Below the pieces are notes generated by a model. That model did not search any database, was not told where the DNA came from, and worked only from the letters and a program-made list of their open reading frames with translations. This document shows, one piece after another, positions 1 through 11,338 of a stretch of DNA of 64,000 nt. Origin of the DNA: Jaltomata sinuosa. Lineage: Eukaryota; Streptophyta; Magnoliopsida; Solanales; Solanaceae. Each line of letters begins with the position of its first letter. Position 1 is the first letter of the stretch. The position numbers and the translations under genes were made by a program. The stretch spans positions 310,001 to 374,000 of the forward strand of contig QJPP01007249.1 in assembly GCA_003996215.1 (NCBI GenBank), given 5' to 3'.

Positions 1-469
1 TACCTTGATGTGAATTGTTATCTGCCGTGCATGTAGAGTCTGCAGAGGGCCAGTAAGTGGAAAACTTTGTGTACCTAAGGCTGTGGTAAGCTGTTAAATG
101 TTTTGATTTAAAAGAGTAGTACTGCATGTTGAAAAAGGCTTATCATTGGTTAAGATGATAAGGCATTGGGAACTGTGACTATAGGGAAGCTTCGATTTCA
201 GGACAGTCGTGACTTGGTTGGGAACCATGGGAACAAAGGACTTATTAGTATAATGGCGGGAAGGTATTGTCAGAAAACAATTGTTGTTGTGATTTCTTGT
301 AATTGATAGTGTTTTATCCTAATTGTGATACGTTCGATACTAGGAATGATCTTGAGGGTGATTTAACACCATGGCGGGATTTATAGGTTTGGACAGTGGT
401 AACCGGGAAAGGGGATGAGTGCATTTAGCTGAAAATCAAATTTTTGTACTGTTTACCATCGGGACCTCC

Positions 470-545
470 ATAGCAGACGGCACCGCTACGGCGCTCCCAC
501 TATAGCGGATCTGCTATAGCGGAGTGGCATCCGCCATAGCAGAGA
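470..545. repeat. Cluster of CCGCTATAGCGG-like palindromes (A family)
   Basis: Four or more copies of a degenerate 12-bp palindrome (ctatagcgg, ccgccatagc, ccgctacgg variants) in about 75 bp. It lies on the stop-codon side of the minus-strand ORF at 984-1901; a second cluster lies on the start side (2028-2126). Confidence 0.8.
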
Positions 546-983
546 TACGTGAGGCAGAAAGCCTGCTCTATTTTGCCCTGTTTTCATTCCTTCCCGGGGG
601 AAATATAAAAGCAAGTATTAAGTTACGAATCACGGTATAAATCTAGGAAAGAATGTATAACTAACGTAGTGTGCATAGAAGGAAAATTGTCTAACAAGCC
701 CCAAACGAGGGTAATCGGAAGCAATAAAAAGTATCTAGTAAAAGGGGGAAGGGGAGGTCCTAAGCCACATAATCGCTCAGGAAGGGAAACTCATACCTAT
801 CCTTAGGTTCGAGTGTGGGCAGCTCCTGACCCTGGGAAACACATGAGAACATGACCTTGATGGTCTTCCACATCCAAGAAAACATACGGTCCCGGGAGCG
901 CCTCTTCTTCTTCTCCTCTTCTAACTCCCTTCGGAGTACAACAAAGTCCTGAGAAGTCGGGGGCGGGGCTGCACCTCAGCAGC

Positions 984-1901
984 CTAGTTCTCCTCTAGCT
1001 GGGTGCTAGTGACTGCGGGCTGGGTCTTGGAAGGGGCAGGGGCGTCATCATCATTATCTCCGTCGTCGGCCTCCTCAATCGGCTGACTGCTCCCGGCTTC
1101 ATCCATCTTCCTCTTCTTCTTGGAGACCAACTTCGCCCGGACAGGGTCAAAGGGGTCGTCCATAGCCACCTCTAAGTCAGTATGGTCCTCAGGCACTCCA
1201 ACTCGCCTGCATAACTCGGACACCAAACCCAAAAGATAGGGGCCCTTCCTGTGACCCCGGTAGAATTCCTTCCACTCAGAGATGATTTGCTCCCCCACAT
1301 TCATGATAATGCCTTGCATGGCACAAGCAATCACCAGAGCCTGAGCATAGGTCACGTCGGTCTTGTTACCCGATTGGCAGATCCTTCGAGACACCAAGTT
1401 GAGCCACATCCTAGCCTCCGCAGAAAAGTAAGTACTGGTGATGCCCTCGGGGCTGACCCAGTAGACCTTATCCCTCCACGTCTCATCCACTAGAGTTTCC
1501 CTCAACCAAGTCATGTCCCAGAGCCGGAACTTAGCCTCGTAGGCCTCATTGTAGACGTGAGGCACTCCAAGCACCCCATTGATAGTCTGAGCATCCACGG
1601 GGACGTCCCCTCCTCGGATATGAATTATGGAGTTGGGCTCATCCCCACAGACTATAGGGAGAATGGCATAGAACTCCCTCACCCAACCTGTCCGTGCAGA
1701 AGGAGGATCTACCAACAAGGAATCCCAACCCAACTCTCTAATCTTGCGGTGGAAGGCGGCTGCTTTTCTGTCCACCCCTGTCAGCCTGCACCCTCTTTCG
1801 TAACAAATGCCTAGTCTATGGTAGTCCATGAACCTCTCCCAACTAGCTTCATCGGGAAAACGATCATAATCGTTATTGGGCAATTGTCCTCCTCCAGCCA
1901 T
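984..1901 (-). CDS. Intact 305-aa putative plant transposon protein-domain ORF, antisense to element A
   Basis: A full-length frame without stops in an otherwise decayed region. The pattern (REFYAILP near residue 75, HIRGGDVPVDAQTINGVLG near 94-112, AEARMWLNLVSRRI near 161-174, ALVIACAMQGIIMNVGEQII near 188-207, LVSELCRRVGVP near 226-237) matches the plant domain called 'putative plant transposon protein', common in Solanaceae repeat ORFs and of unknown biochemical function. The C-terminus has a basic SKKKRKM stretch (260-266), resembling a nuclear localisation signal, and an acidic run (about 276-286). The first ATG starts MAGGGQLPNN. It runs opposite to the 3' LTR and sits between two palindrome clusters, which fits the antisense ORFs known from 3' regions of some Tat-type elements. 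Domain naming is from memory; expression is unknown. Confidence 0.75.
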   Translation of the reverse strand: MAGGGQLPNNDYDRFPDEASWERFMDYHRLGICYERGCRLTGVDRKAAAFHRKIRELGWDSLLVDPPSARTGWVREFYAILPIVCGDEPNSIIHIRGGDVPVDAQTINGVLGVPHVYNEAYEAKFRLWDMTWLRETLVDETWRDKVYWVSPEGITSTYFSAEARMWLNLVSRRICQSGNKTDVTYAQALVIACAMQGIIMNVGEQIISEWKEFYRGHRKGPYLLGLVSELCRRVGVPEDHTDLEVAMDDPFDPVRAKLVSKKKRKMDEAGSSQPIEEADDGDNDDDAPAPSKTQPAVTSTQLEEN

Positions 1902-2027
1902 TAGAAGTATAACCTGTAATGTAGCAAGGAAAACAAGATTAGAACTCGATAAGGCATAAGGGGTTTAAAAACAAAAGGGGAATTTTTTTCTAAGTGTCAG
2001 CTTGGGAAGCTACTGGTTCGCGACCTT

Positions 2028-2126
2028 CCGCTATAGCGGACGATCGTCGGCCATAGCAGAATCGCCATAGCAGAAAAATATCTGCTGTAGCAGAACCGCT
2101 ATAGCAGAGCCCAACCGCTATAGCGA
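2028..2126. repeat. Cluster of CCGCTATAGCGG-like palindromes (A family)
   Basis: Five or more degenerate copies, including one perfect CCGCTATAGCGG at 2028-2039. It lies about 130 bp beyond the ATG side of the antisense ORF. Confidence 0.85.
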
Positions 2127-2661
2127 TATTCATCATCCCCGAAGCTTCAAGGGGTGCAACAATGGCGCCCCTTGGTTCAGAATTCTATTTTTGAAATCCC
2201 AAGTTCAGATCTACTTACCCAAAGTCCCCCATTACCATTTTCTACAAAAAATTGGGCATTATGACCCCTACAAATCGTTCAAATCACCACTTTTGTTCAA
2301 GAACAACCCTTTACATTTCACCCTATTTTGGCCCCTTTTTGGCCAATAATAGTGTAATACTTACGCTCAGAATGCCTTGGAGGCATTGTAAACGTAAGAA
2401 AATCATCCATGCTTCGGGAATTCAACAAAAATCCAACCAAAAGCTCAAGTTCAAAAACCCACTTCAATATACACCAAAGTTTCTCGTTTTCTACCATAAC
2501 CATGTCCAAAAATCGTGCAAGAAAGTAAAGAAGTGAGTAGTTGTGATTATTACCTGAGAATTTTGACGTCGAGAGTGGAGTGATCGGGATAGAATGTAGT
2601 ATTTTTGAAGGGAATATGGGTAGAATGGGGGGTGAAGCCCGTTTCTCCCCTATTTCATTCT
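2127..2661. other. Non-coding AT-rich stretch of element A
   Basis: Short overlapping frames exist on both strands, but none has a recognisable domain or plausible composition. I see no gene here. Confidence 0.5.
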
Positions 2662-2750
2662 GCTATCAACCGCTATAGCGGCCGGCAGTCCGCTATAGCG
2701 GAATCACTATAGTGGAATCGCTATAGAAGTATATTGTCCGCTATAGCGGG
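2662..2750. repeat. Cluster of CCGCTATAGCGG-like palindromes (A family)
   Basis: Four to five copies, including a perfect CCGCTATAGCGG at 2670-2681. Third cluster of the same motif in the internal region. Confidence 0.85.
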
Positions 2751-3220
2751 TGGAAAATCAGTTTTTGGTAATGAAAGGTTCTCCCGGGACTTTTCAAATT
2801 CATCCGTCCAAACATGACACGAGGCCCTGATTTTCTTGGGTGCTCGGAATGGGAGCACGTATAATTTTCCTTGAGAGGCTCGTAAATTCCTCATCAAAAT
2901 GGGAAGATATTAAATTTTTCCCTATTGTCGGTTATGCTAATTAAGGGAATGTTTGGCAACTTGCGTAGGTTCATTAATTATGCGGTCACTTAGGATGGTG
3001 AAAGTCCCGAGCTAGTCTCTCTCATCTTGTTATTATTCTAGGATCGTTCGGGGATGAAGGATGGGTAAATTGGTATCTGTTGTAAAGACCGGACCCATCA
3101 TTACTTTAAGAATCGCAAAGTCGAATTACTTGGGGAAATAATTTAAAGTACATTTGTTTAAGTAGGGTGACGTTGTGGAAAATTTCTGATTTTAGAAATA
3201 ATCCAGGCTGACGTCACCCT

Positions 3221-3286
3221 GATATAGCGGTAATTATTCCGCTATAGAGGGATCGCCATAGCGGAGGGTTAACCGCCATAGCGGAG
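3221..3286. repeat. CCGCTATAGCGG-like cluster inside LTR A
   Basis: Four degenerate copies about 140-205 bp after the LTR start, comparable to the cluster 330-460 bp into LTR A2. Confidence 0.8.
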
Positions 3287-3903
3287 TGATGGAAGGCAGA
3301 AGCCTCAGGACGGGATTTAATAAAAGATGCTCTCCTCCTCAATTGGAAAACATACGAGGATTTCTCCAAAAACCCTCCCAAGCTGCTCCAAGGCTAGGGA
3401 ATCATGAGGAGGAGGGGTCATAGTTGGAGGGACGCAGAATAGCGGATTCCAGGACCATCGTTCAGTCGGGAACGCCTTCACAAAGCCAGAAATGCACGGT
3501 TGCAGCTGCTTGGCGTCCAGGTAGGCTAGGTTTCATAAGTAGTTAGACCTGTTTACATTCTGTATTCATCATACAGCGGAATGGAGATTTCACATTTTAG
3601 GCATCCGGGCACGGAGTCTGGTGGATTTGGTATTAGTTATGAGTGAGCTAAGGATTGGTTGGATTGAACTGTGGACTGATTGTAGGTATTTTGGGCTATT
3701 TATGTTATCTTGCCATGCTAAAATGATAGGACTCAGGGACTGGGATGTAGGGAAGGTTTGGGGAACCGGGAATTGCAAGGACAACTAAAAGGGTATGAAA
3801 GTGGGAAACTCCTCGGTGAGGTTTCGTGAATGCTGAAAGCATGATAAGTAGTCGTTGTTTTGCTAAGGGCTAAGGGGTGGTAACTAATGTTGTTATTATC
3901 TAT

Positions 3904-3908
3904 GTAAG
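3904..3908. repeat. Target-site duplication GTAAG, left copy
   Basis: GTAAG immediately before the TGTAATGACC start of LTR N; identical to 7808-7812. Confidence 0.9.
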
Positions 3909-4271
3909 TGTAATGACCCTTCCGGTTATTTCCACGTATACGTTTTTCTTGAACCGTTAGAGCTTGTTTGTAGCGGCCCCATGTCACTTAAGGCTCGTCA
4001 GGACCGTTATTTCGGTGTCGGGTCCATTTGTTTGGTCGCATTATAAGTTTTGAAGTCAAGCAAGTCGGCAAAAGTTATCGTAAGATCTTTTATAAATTTT
4101 CTGAACTTTGGGTAAAATGCATCGGAGCTTTTCTCTCAATATATGAAGAGTTAGAAGTCCCCCAAAATTCCAAATCGAAGGTCTACGAGTCTAGTTTCCA
4201 ACGCATAAAACCTCACGTCCAAATGATCTCGGAGTAAAGAGTTATGACTGTTTTACCGCGGACTGTCTGGC

Positions 4272-4322
4272 AAGAACCGGGTTGCGAACCGGGTTGCGAA
4301 CCGGGTCGCGAACCGGGTCGGG
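4272..4322. repeat. 12-bp minisatellite in LTR N
   Basis: Unit TTGCGAACCGGG (4282-4293, 4294-4305), then TCGCGAACCGGG (4306-4317) and a partial unit. About 365 bp into the LTR, similar to the palindrome clusters of other LTR families here. Confidence 0.9.
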
Positions 4323-5667
4323 TCAAACTCGATTTAAGCCTCAACTTCACGTTTTAAAATGCCATTTCAGTTCTGAAACTGTGAGAAAACATAAGGGAGG
4401 ATTCCAAGAGAGTTCTTGAGTATCAAAATCGTGCGTTGGTGAGTTGCGAGCCTAAGTTTGAGAATTTATTAACATCGCGTGTATTTGAAAATATTTAATT
4501 TAAAAGTTGAAAGTGGTAGAAAATTATATTATTATTACCTTTTCAAAATATTTTAAAGGTTTATGAAAAATATTTTTGTTACGATATAATGGTATATGTA
4601 TTTATTTTATAAGGTTTTTGTACATTGTAATATTTTAACGGAGATAGTAAATTTAGTTATGTTGAAAATTATTATTATAATATAGTAGGTTTTGTTTGAA
4701 ATAATTTGCTATGAATTATGGTATATTTAAAATATTATATTTATTTTACCACAAATTTATGCAATACCCGAATATATATATAACGGGATAAAAATTTCAT
4801 GGTGTGCCACCTCCACTTCCACGTGGAAGTGGAGAGAGTGTCCAACCAATGTGTAATGGAAGGTGGCCAAACTTTGGCATGTACGGTAAGTGGTACATTT
4901 AGTGCTACTCATTCCTTTTTTTTAAAAAAAACTTATCACTTTCTCTAAACAAATCATGTACTTATGTATGTTGCTGGAACGTTGCTGATTTGGGTTCCTC
5001 CAAATTTTCAAAAAATAAAGTTAAGCATTAGGTGGTGGCTATATACTATGTTTACTATGCACGTTAATGAGTGATTTTGGCAAGGGAAACTATTTTTAAG
5101 TAATATTTGATTTTCGAAAGAAATCGATTATCTACGTCAAGTTATTCAAGCCTAATTTTGAGTTTGATTTCATTTCGGAGTTTTTTGGAGAGGTTCAAGC
5201 TTGTCATCGGATGACTGGTAGGTTACGATTTATTTTCCCTAGACTCCGCATATATAGGATAAAATTGTATTAATGGGCATCCTTGGGTTGGTTTATTAGG
5301 TTGGTACCACAGACCTCGACCGCTTTATTCATGTCCGCCTACTTTTGTTCCTCCGTTGCTTGTAGTAATTGCCGATATATTTTATTTAGTAGTAATTGCC
5401 GATATATTTTATTTACCCTTGTGGTCCTGTGAGTCCTTGTTGACTCTGGAACATAGAAGGTGGGATTTTGGGAATGTCCGCGAGTCCCGGGCATAGAATT
5501 ATCCTTCTAGGCTGGTTATGCTTGCTGAGTAGCTGTGGGCCTGTGCAGGGTCGATAGGTTGATTGTGAGCTGCTGGCCAGCTATTGTGTGTGATCATACC
5601 ATTTCCATGCATATAAAGAGGTTTTATCCATGTTTTACTATGGTTTTGGCTTCGGGCCTACTGCCAC

Positions 5668-6754
5668 TATTTTCTAAACCTTGCATGGCCCGGGGGCCCC
5701 GTTTTTGATGGAAATGATTTAGAAATGGTTGGATTTAACTTGTGAATATTCTTGGGTTAAATAAAGTAAAATTATGTTTTAAATCATCAGTTTTACGATT
5801 AACGCTAGACTCGGCAGGGCCGGGGTGCTAGTTGAGTTTTCTTGCTACTTGAGATGATTTTAGCCTCGGTCGGACCGAGCACCTGAGATGACTTTCTACT
5901 GTTTAGACCCGGTTATGCCCGGGCACCCTTGGAGGGGTTTTTGAGATATTTTCCTACTACTTTAGTCCTGGACAGGGTCTGGGCATGCATATTCGAGACT
6001 GGGTCTCTATCTTGAACCCGGACTTGCTTCCGGACGACATGTTTGATACTGAGTTTTAGTATGAGGTCTGGGACCTCCATGGACCTTGCCATCCGGGCCA
6101 AGGGCTGCGGGCTGCGTGTGCCGGAGGAAGGGTATACGGTGGAGTAGAGGTATACGGGCAGTGTCCTTCCATGAAACCTACCTGCTGGGCCGAATCGGCG
6201 CTGGAGGAGGTATTTTCTAAACCTTGCATGGCCCGGGGGCCCCGTTTTTGATGGAAATGATTTAGAAATGGTTGGATTTAACTTGTGAATATTCTTGGGT
6301 TAAATAAAGTAAAATTATGTTTTAAATCATCAGTTTTACGATTAACGCTAGACTCGGCAGGGCCGGGGTGCTAGTTGAGTTTTCTTGCTACTTGAGATGA
6401 TTTTTAGCCTCGGTCGGACCGAGAACCTGAGATGACTTTCTACTGTTTAGACCCGGTTATGCCCGGGCACCCTTGGAGGGGTTTTTGAGATATTTTCCTA
6501 CTATTTTAGTCCTGGACAGGGTCTGGGCATGCATATTCGAGACTGGGTCTCTATCTTGAACCCGGACTTGCTTCCGGACGACATGTTTGATACTGAGTTT
6601 TAGTATGAGGTCTGGGACCTCCATGGACCTTGCCATCCGGGCCAAGGGCTGCGGGCTGCGTGTGCCGGAGGAAGGGTATACGGTGGAGTAGAGGTATACG
6701 GGCAGTGTCCTTCCATGAAACCTACCTGCTGGGCCGAATCGGCGCTGGAGGAGG
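5668..6754. repeat. 543-bp direct tandem duplication within LTR N
   Basis: Copy 1 is 5668-6210, copy 2 is 6211-6754. By eye they differ at about three substitutions and one extra T (the T-run at about 6401), so they are about 99% identical. This duplication is much younger than most sequence around it. Confidence 0.93.
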
Positions 6755-7807
6755 TATATACAGAGATACCATTTCACTTGAGATCTTCATGCATCATATC
6801 ATTCATTGTTTGAGGTTCCACCCTTGTTTGTTGTTTGTTGATTGTACACTCCAGTAGTATGGGATGCCGGAGGGTTTGTTTTCACTTTTTTGTGTTCCTC
6901 GGTTGTATGGGCGGCTGGGGGACTGTAGGTAGACTCTTGCTATTTACTTACAGAATTGTTCCCTGTTATGGTTAAGTATGAAATTGGTTACTGCTAGACT
7001 GTTAGTTTCTGGATTGAGATTGATATGATTAGTTGAGTTTGATTCATGTCTCTGAGCATGCCTATCATTACGCTTTCCCTCTTCTTACACTTGAGGTTAC
7101 CGGTATACCGTCTATTTCGTAAACTTATTATGTATACACTGTTATTGCAAGGACCCCAGGTGCGTTATTTCTTACTTTCACCTGTGCCTATGGTGTGTAT
7201 ATTCTGCTTACTGGCCTCACATGTGGTTCTGTTGATTTCCCTCTGGGCTAGTTCCTGTGTACCTTTCGTTGATTTCTGTGACTGCTTGCTTCTATTTTGC
7301 CTATTACTACGCTTTTATCTTATATGTTCCCAGTCGGCCTATGATACCTACTGGGTACCTTATGCTTTGCATTTGGTGCTCACCCCTACCCCCCCTGCAT
7401 CTTTGGGTGCAGATCCTAGCGTGGGACATCGCCGTTAGATCGTTGTTATTCGTGCTTGGAGATCTGTTGGGGACTACTTCAGACTGAGGGTGAGCTCTTG
7501 GCGATCGGAGCTTAGCTTTAGTTTATCTTTTGCTTCATGTACTCTATTACCATTCAGAGACATCTGTATATATTGTTTTGGATCGTTTGCACTCCATGTA
7601 TGTAGTTTTGGCTCTATACTATGATACCAGGTCTTGGGGTTTGGTTTAGTTTCCGTATAGGTATATATATCCCTGTTATCTATTCTCTTCATCTTGTTCC
7701 CTTATTTGTTGGATAGTAGCCCATTACTAACTGTTCTGGGCTACGGGGATTGGTTCACCTACCGGGGGTTGTAGGTGCCATCATGACCAAGAAATTGGGT
7801 CGTGACA

Positions 7808-7812
7808 GTAAG
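7808..7812. repeat. Target-site duplication GTAAG, right copy
   Basis: Immediately follows the ...GTCGTGACA end of LTR N; matches 3904-3908 exactly. Confidence 0.9.
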
Positions 7813-8135
7813 TTCTAAAATCAATGGGGTTGTTAAATTTTGCTAAAAAGGGGAAACCGTTCTTTACATGTAAATAAAGGGTGAGTGTGTTTAGTCTTCG
7901 GACGGAGGTCGAGATTAAGTTATATAACTGGGAGAGAAGGTAGGTAATGGCTTACGATTCCTATGATTGTTGTATATTTTGTACTCTTATCTAAGTGTTT
8001 GTATGAATTGCATGGCTTAGATGAATTGTGTAGAATGTCTAAGGGTCCTGTTTTACAGTCTGTGAATTGAACGGTGTGTTGCTTGTTGGTTTACAAGTTA
8101 TTTGTTCATTATTTGACTGTGGATTGTTGACATTC

Positions 8136-8282
8136 GGTTGGCTCGGGTACAAAGCCTGGTACAAGTATACTAACGGTTGGCATGAGTACCACGCCTGGTA
8201 CGGGTATAACAAATGGTTGGCTCGGGTACCACGCCTGGTATGGAATACTAACGGTTGGCTCGGGTATCACGCCTGGTATGGA
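8136..8282. repeat. 38-40-bp minisatellite in LTR A
   Basis: Four units with the core GGTTGGCTCGGGTACCACG then CCTGGTA (starts 8136, 8175, 8215, 8253), diverged from one another. The same array occurs in LTR A2 at 45332-45481. Confidence 0.9.
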
Positions 8283-9480
8283 TTTATTTTATTGCATCAT
8301 TGCATTGATATTATTGTATTGCATTGACTGTTATTGGTTCTGTGAGTGGACCGGGCTATTTTATTTAATTATGATATTGGTTGGTGGTACTTGAGTGACT
8401 GGGAATCCTATTATATCTACTGAGTTGGTGTTGGATTAGGCTGGGTTATCTGTTTAACCCTTAGGTGCTGTTTTGAGGGGATCCTAGGGTAGGTCCAGGC
8501 TATATGACAAGGGTTGTTGTTGGTTATGTTGTTGATTGTTGATCATAGTTATAAAGGTGGTTTACATGTGGTTGATAAACTAGGGGAATGACTGGGAGTC
8601 TTATATGGTGTGACTAGCGGGTGATATCCTGGGATGAATTGTCTAAGAACCCAGGGCAGGCCCAGGTATTTGTGTGTAGTGACCTAGGTGTAGTGGGTCT
8701 GGAATGACATGGTAGGGGCTGTTCTGGATGCATAGTCATTGGAGTTTACTAGGTTAATGGTGAGGCAGTCATAGTTGGATTTAGCAGTTGGTCTAAGGTT
8801 GTGTGACTTGGAAAGTCTAAGGTTAGTGCGACTTGGGAAGTCTAAGGTTGGTGTGACTTTGGAAGTCTAAGCTTAGCGTGACTCGAAAGACCTGAGAGAG
8901 AGGGAGTTGGCAGTGGAAGGAATAGAAAGGGTTGAGGTAAGGGGTACAAGTAGATGATCAGTTGAGATTGGGTCGGGTAAGGGAAAGCGGTGAAGGATGG
9001 AGTTATGTAATTTATTTTCATGTTTTTCCCTATTCTTTTTATATGATGGTAGGAGTGGATTCGGGTCGACTGATGATGCCTACTAGTACGTGTGGTTGTA
9101 CTGACTCTACTCTTGCTACATCTTTTTTGTATAGTCTGGTTGCAGGGCTGGTGATGTTTCATAGGTACATGGCGATGGTGATCTGCATCAACTTCTGTCC
9201 TTCTTCCATGATGGAAGTTGTGTCTCAATGACTTTTCATTGTTGTATAAATCTTTTAGTAGCTCTTGTACCTGTTTAGACTATGTCCTAGGGAGGGTAAT
9301 TCATATTTCAGAACTATTTTCTATTTTCAAATGTTGTAATAACAAGTTTTCATAATAAAAGGAAGGTTATTTTGCTACTTTCTATTTTCCGCATGTCACC
9401 TATTGGACAGGTGGTGAGGGCTCGTCTACCTAGGTGGTTAGAGTAGGCGCCCGTACAACCCGGTGGGTTGGGTCATGATA

Positions 9481-9911
9481 ATTATAAAATTGATGGTTGC
9501 AAACATTAATTGAGTTTTCTTAATTACATTCTTGCTTGAAAGAGGAGTTCATAATTCGGATAGGAATTCAATAGTGAGAATTTGAGGTTTTACCTTTGAT
9601 TGAGGCTAGAAATAGCTTAATTGACGGAAACCCTCATCAAAGAGTCTAAGCTAGAAATATTGTGACTTCCCTAAGCAATTGAATTGGTTGGTTTATGTCA
9701 AAACCTTTGGTACTTGAACAAAGATCTCTGGGTATATATTTAAGTTGTTTGAAAATTCTCTCTCTTGGTGAATATTATTCGACAATCTTTTAGCGAATCA
9801 TCACATCCACTCTCTGTGGGATCGATCCTGATACTCGTCGGGATATTTATTTGTTTTTCTCTGACAATCGCTACCACCTCATTATGGGAGAGTGTTTTTG
9901 AGCGTTATCCA
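9481..9911 (+). mobile_element. Athila-type LTR fragment (E family), 3' portion
   Basis: From ATTATAAAATTGATGG to the end motif GCGTTATCC; matches the last part of the LTRs at 14974-16934 and 31464-32832. The left part is absent because element A ends at 9480. About 230 bp present in the inverted copy (about 10060-10320) are missing here, joined at an ATATATTT-like microhomology. Confidence 0.85.
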
Positions 9912-9914
9912 AAA

Positions 9915-11338
9915 TGGTAACACTTAAAAATACTCTCCCATAAGGAGGTGGTAGCAATCGTTAGAGCAAAGCAAATAAATATCTCGATGAGTGTTGGGGT
10001 CAATCCCACAAAGAGTGGATGTGATGATTCTCTAAAACATTATCGAATAATATTCACCAAGAGATACAATGTTCAAACAATTTAAAAGTAAAGATGGGAG
10101 GGGGGATTGGAAAAGGAAATTACTTGGGAACATCAATTTCAACACACAAGCGGAAAGTAAACACAAGATTCGTATTAATGAGAGGAAGACTTGGGGTATA
10201 CTTCCGATGGGATTCATCAAAGGGTCAAGGAACTTGATTAATCAGGAAAAATTCTCAATTTATGATATGTATAGCATTGATTTTAGCCATATTCGGTAAT
10301 CTCTCCATTCTCCAAATATATATTCCAAGGTCTTTGTTCAAGCACCAAAGGTTTTAACACAAACCAACCAATTCAATTACTTGGGGAAGTCACACTATTT
10401 CTAGCTTAGACTCTTAGATGAGGGTTTCCGTCGATTAAGCTATTTCTAGCCTCAATCTAAGGTGGAAACCTCAAATTTCCACTATTGAATTCCTATCCGA
10501 ATTATGAACTCCTCTTTCAAGCAAGAATACAATTAAGAAATCACAATTAATGTTTACAACCATCAATTTTATAATTAAAACTTGAGGAATTCAATAGACC
10601 CATATCAATTCATCAACTATAAGCTCAATTAAACAAGACCCATACCCAAATTCAAACACCCATCATACACATACCCCTAGACAAGGAAATTAGCTACTCA
10701 TGCTAAGGAAATAAGAGAATATACCTATTGGGTAACTCATACTTCCATTCTTATTTAAGCCACTATCCAGATCCGAGCTCAATTTGGTAAAATAATGGTG
10801 GATTCAAGTCTAGAAGATGAAGAGAAAATATACTCTCTCTATCTTCCTTGGGTAGTACTCTATGATGAAAACTTGTTCAATAATCAATAATATCTGGTAC
10901 ACACCCTAAAATGGGTTTTAGAAGCTTCCCAAAACGTCACTTGAAAGTTGAAATAAATTCCCTTCAGGAGTGGTGCAACACTACATGAAACATGACATGC
11001 GGTCGCACCACACATTGTGTACATCGCATGACGCTCGTCCTTCAACCAGTGACTCCACTTGCTGATGTTGTGATGTGTGAAGGGAGGTGCGGACCATACG
11101 TTCCATTGTGCGGCTCACCTGTAGGTCACACCTCTCGGCAGAATCTACCTTATTTTCGATCACCTACACACTTCAACTCTTTTTTAGCTCTTTGGGTCCA
11201 ATTCCTTTGTTTTCTACTTTTGACCAAGAGTACCTACATTTGCATCAATAAAGGCAATAAGTACCTCTAAATCCCATCAAAACATGGCCATAATTCATGA
11301 ATAAAGGCTCAATAAGTTAGTAGATTACTAACTTATCA
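9915..11338 (-). mobile_element. Athila-type LTR (E family), minus orientation
   Basis: Read on the minus strand it begins TGATAAGTT (plus-strand AACTTATCA ending at 11338) and ends GTTACCA near 9915. At 1424 bp it is close to the LTR at 31464-32832. The sequence right of it (AAACCCCCAAACTTG from 11338) is the complement of the polypurine tract CAAGTTTGGGGG, so this is the 3' LTR of a minus-strand copy. Its 3' end abuts the plus-strand LTR fragment ending at 9911, with a 3-bp gap. Confidence 0.88.
10983..11140. repeat. GTGCG...CGCAC cluster in the E-family LTR
   Basis: Several copies of TGCGGTCGCAC, GTGCGGACC and GTGCGGCTCAC type motifs, 200-350 bp from the LTR start. Equivalent clusters lie at 15176-15345 and 31665-31835. 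Confidence 0.75.

Larger units (their letters stand above)
1..3080 (+). mobile_element. Element A, internal region upstream of its 3' LTR
   Basis: Non-coding sequence lying directly left of the plus-oriented LTR at 3081-9480. I read it as the 3' internal part of the same Ty3/gypsy element because both carry the same palindromic CCGCTATAGCGG-type clusters. The only long frame is on the minus strand at 984-1901. No gag or pol motif is visible, so the coding part should lie left of the window. A purine-rich stretch at about 3050-3065 is a weak polypurine-tract candidate, but it is not immediately next to the LTR. Assignment to one element is inference; a separate insertion is possible. Confidence 0.55.
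3909..7807 (+). mobile_element. Solo LTR 'N' (Ty3/gypsy), 3.9 kb, nested in LTR A
   Basis: Begins TGTAATGACCCTTCC and ends GGTCGTGACA, flanked by perfect 5-bp duplications. No primer site, polypurine tract or coding domain lies inside, so it is a solo LTR left by LTR-LTR recombination, not a complete element. It is unusually long partly because of an internal 543-bp tandem duplication (5668-6754). Near the start it carries a short GAACCGGG array (4272-4322). The distal third (about 7340-7560) resembles the terminal part of several gypsy LTRs, with TACTGGGTACC and a later GTGAGCTC...GCGATCGG segment that also appears, inverted, at 63940. Confidence 0.9.
3081..9480 (+). mobile_element. 3' LTR of element A (Ty3/gypsy), split by nested LTR N
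   Basis: Starts TGTAAAGACC and ends GGGTTGGGTCATGATA, a mutated form of the ...GTCGTGACA end of LTR A2 (44117-46301). Removing the insertion at 3909-7807 (with one 5-bp target copy) leaves about 2.5 kb. It shares the order of A2: palindrome cluster near the start, a 38-40-bp minisatellite in the second half, and the same terminal motif. The bases after the end (ATTAT...) belong to an Athila-type LTR, so A inserted into that LTR. The 5' LTR and left target copy lie outside the window. Orientation comes from the TG...CA polarity and comparison with A2. Confidence 0.8.

Noticed and set aside
7046..7438. Plus-strand 130-codon hydrophobic frame resembling membrane segments
   Set aside because: Located in T-rich LTR sequence; the hydrophobicity follows from base composition.
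8842..9228. Minus-strand 128-codon frame
   Set aside because: Lies in the LTR of element A, with low-complexity composition and no recognisable motif.
3076..9485. Solo-LTR interpretation of LTR A
   Set aside because: Flanks TCTGT and ATTAT do not match, and the left side shares A-family motifs, so a 3' LTR of a larger element is preferred.
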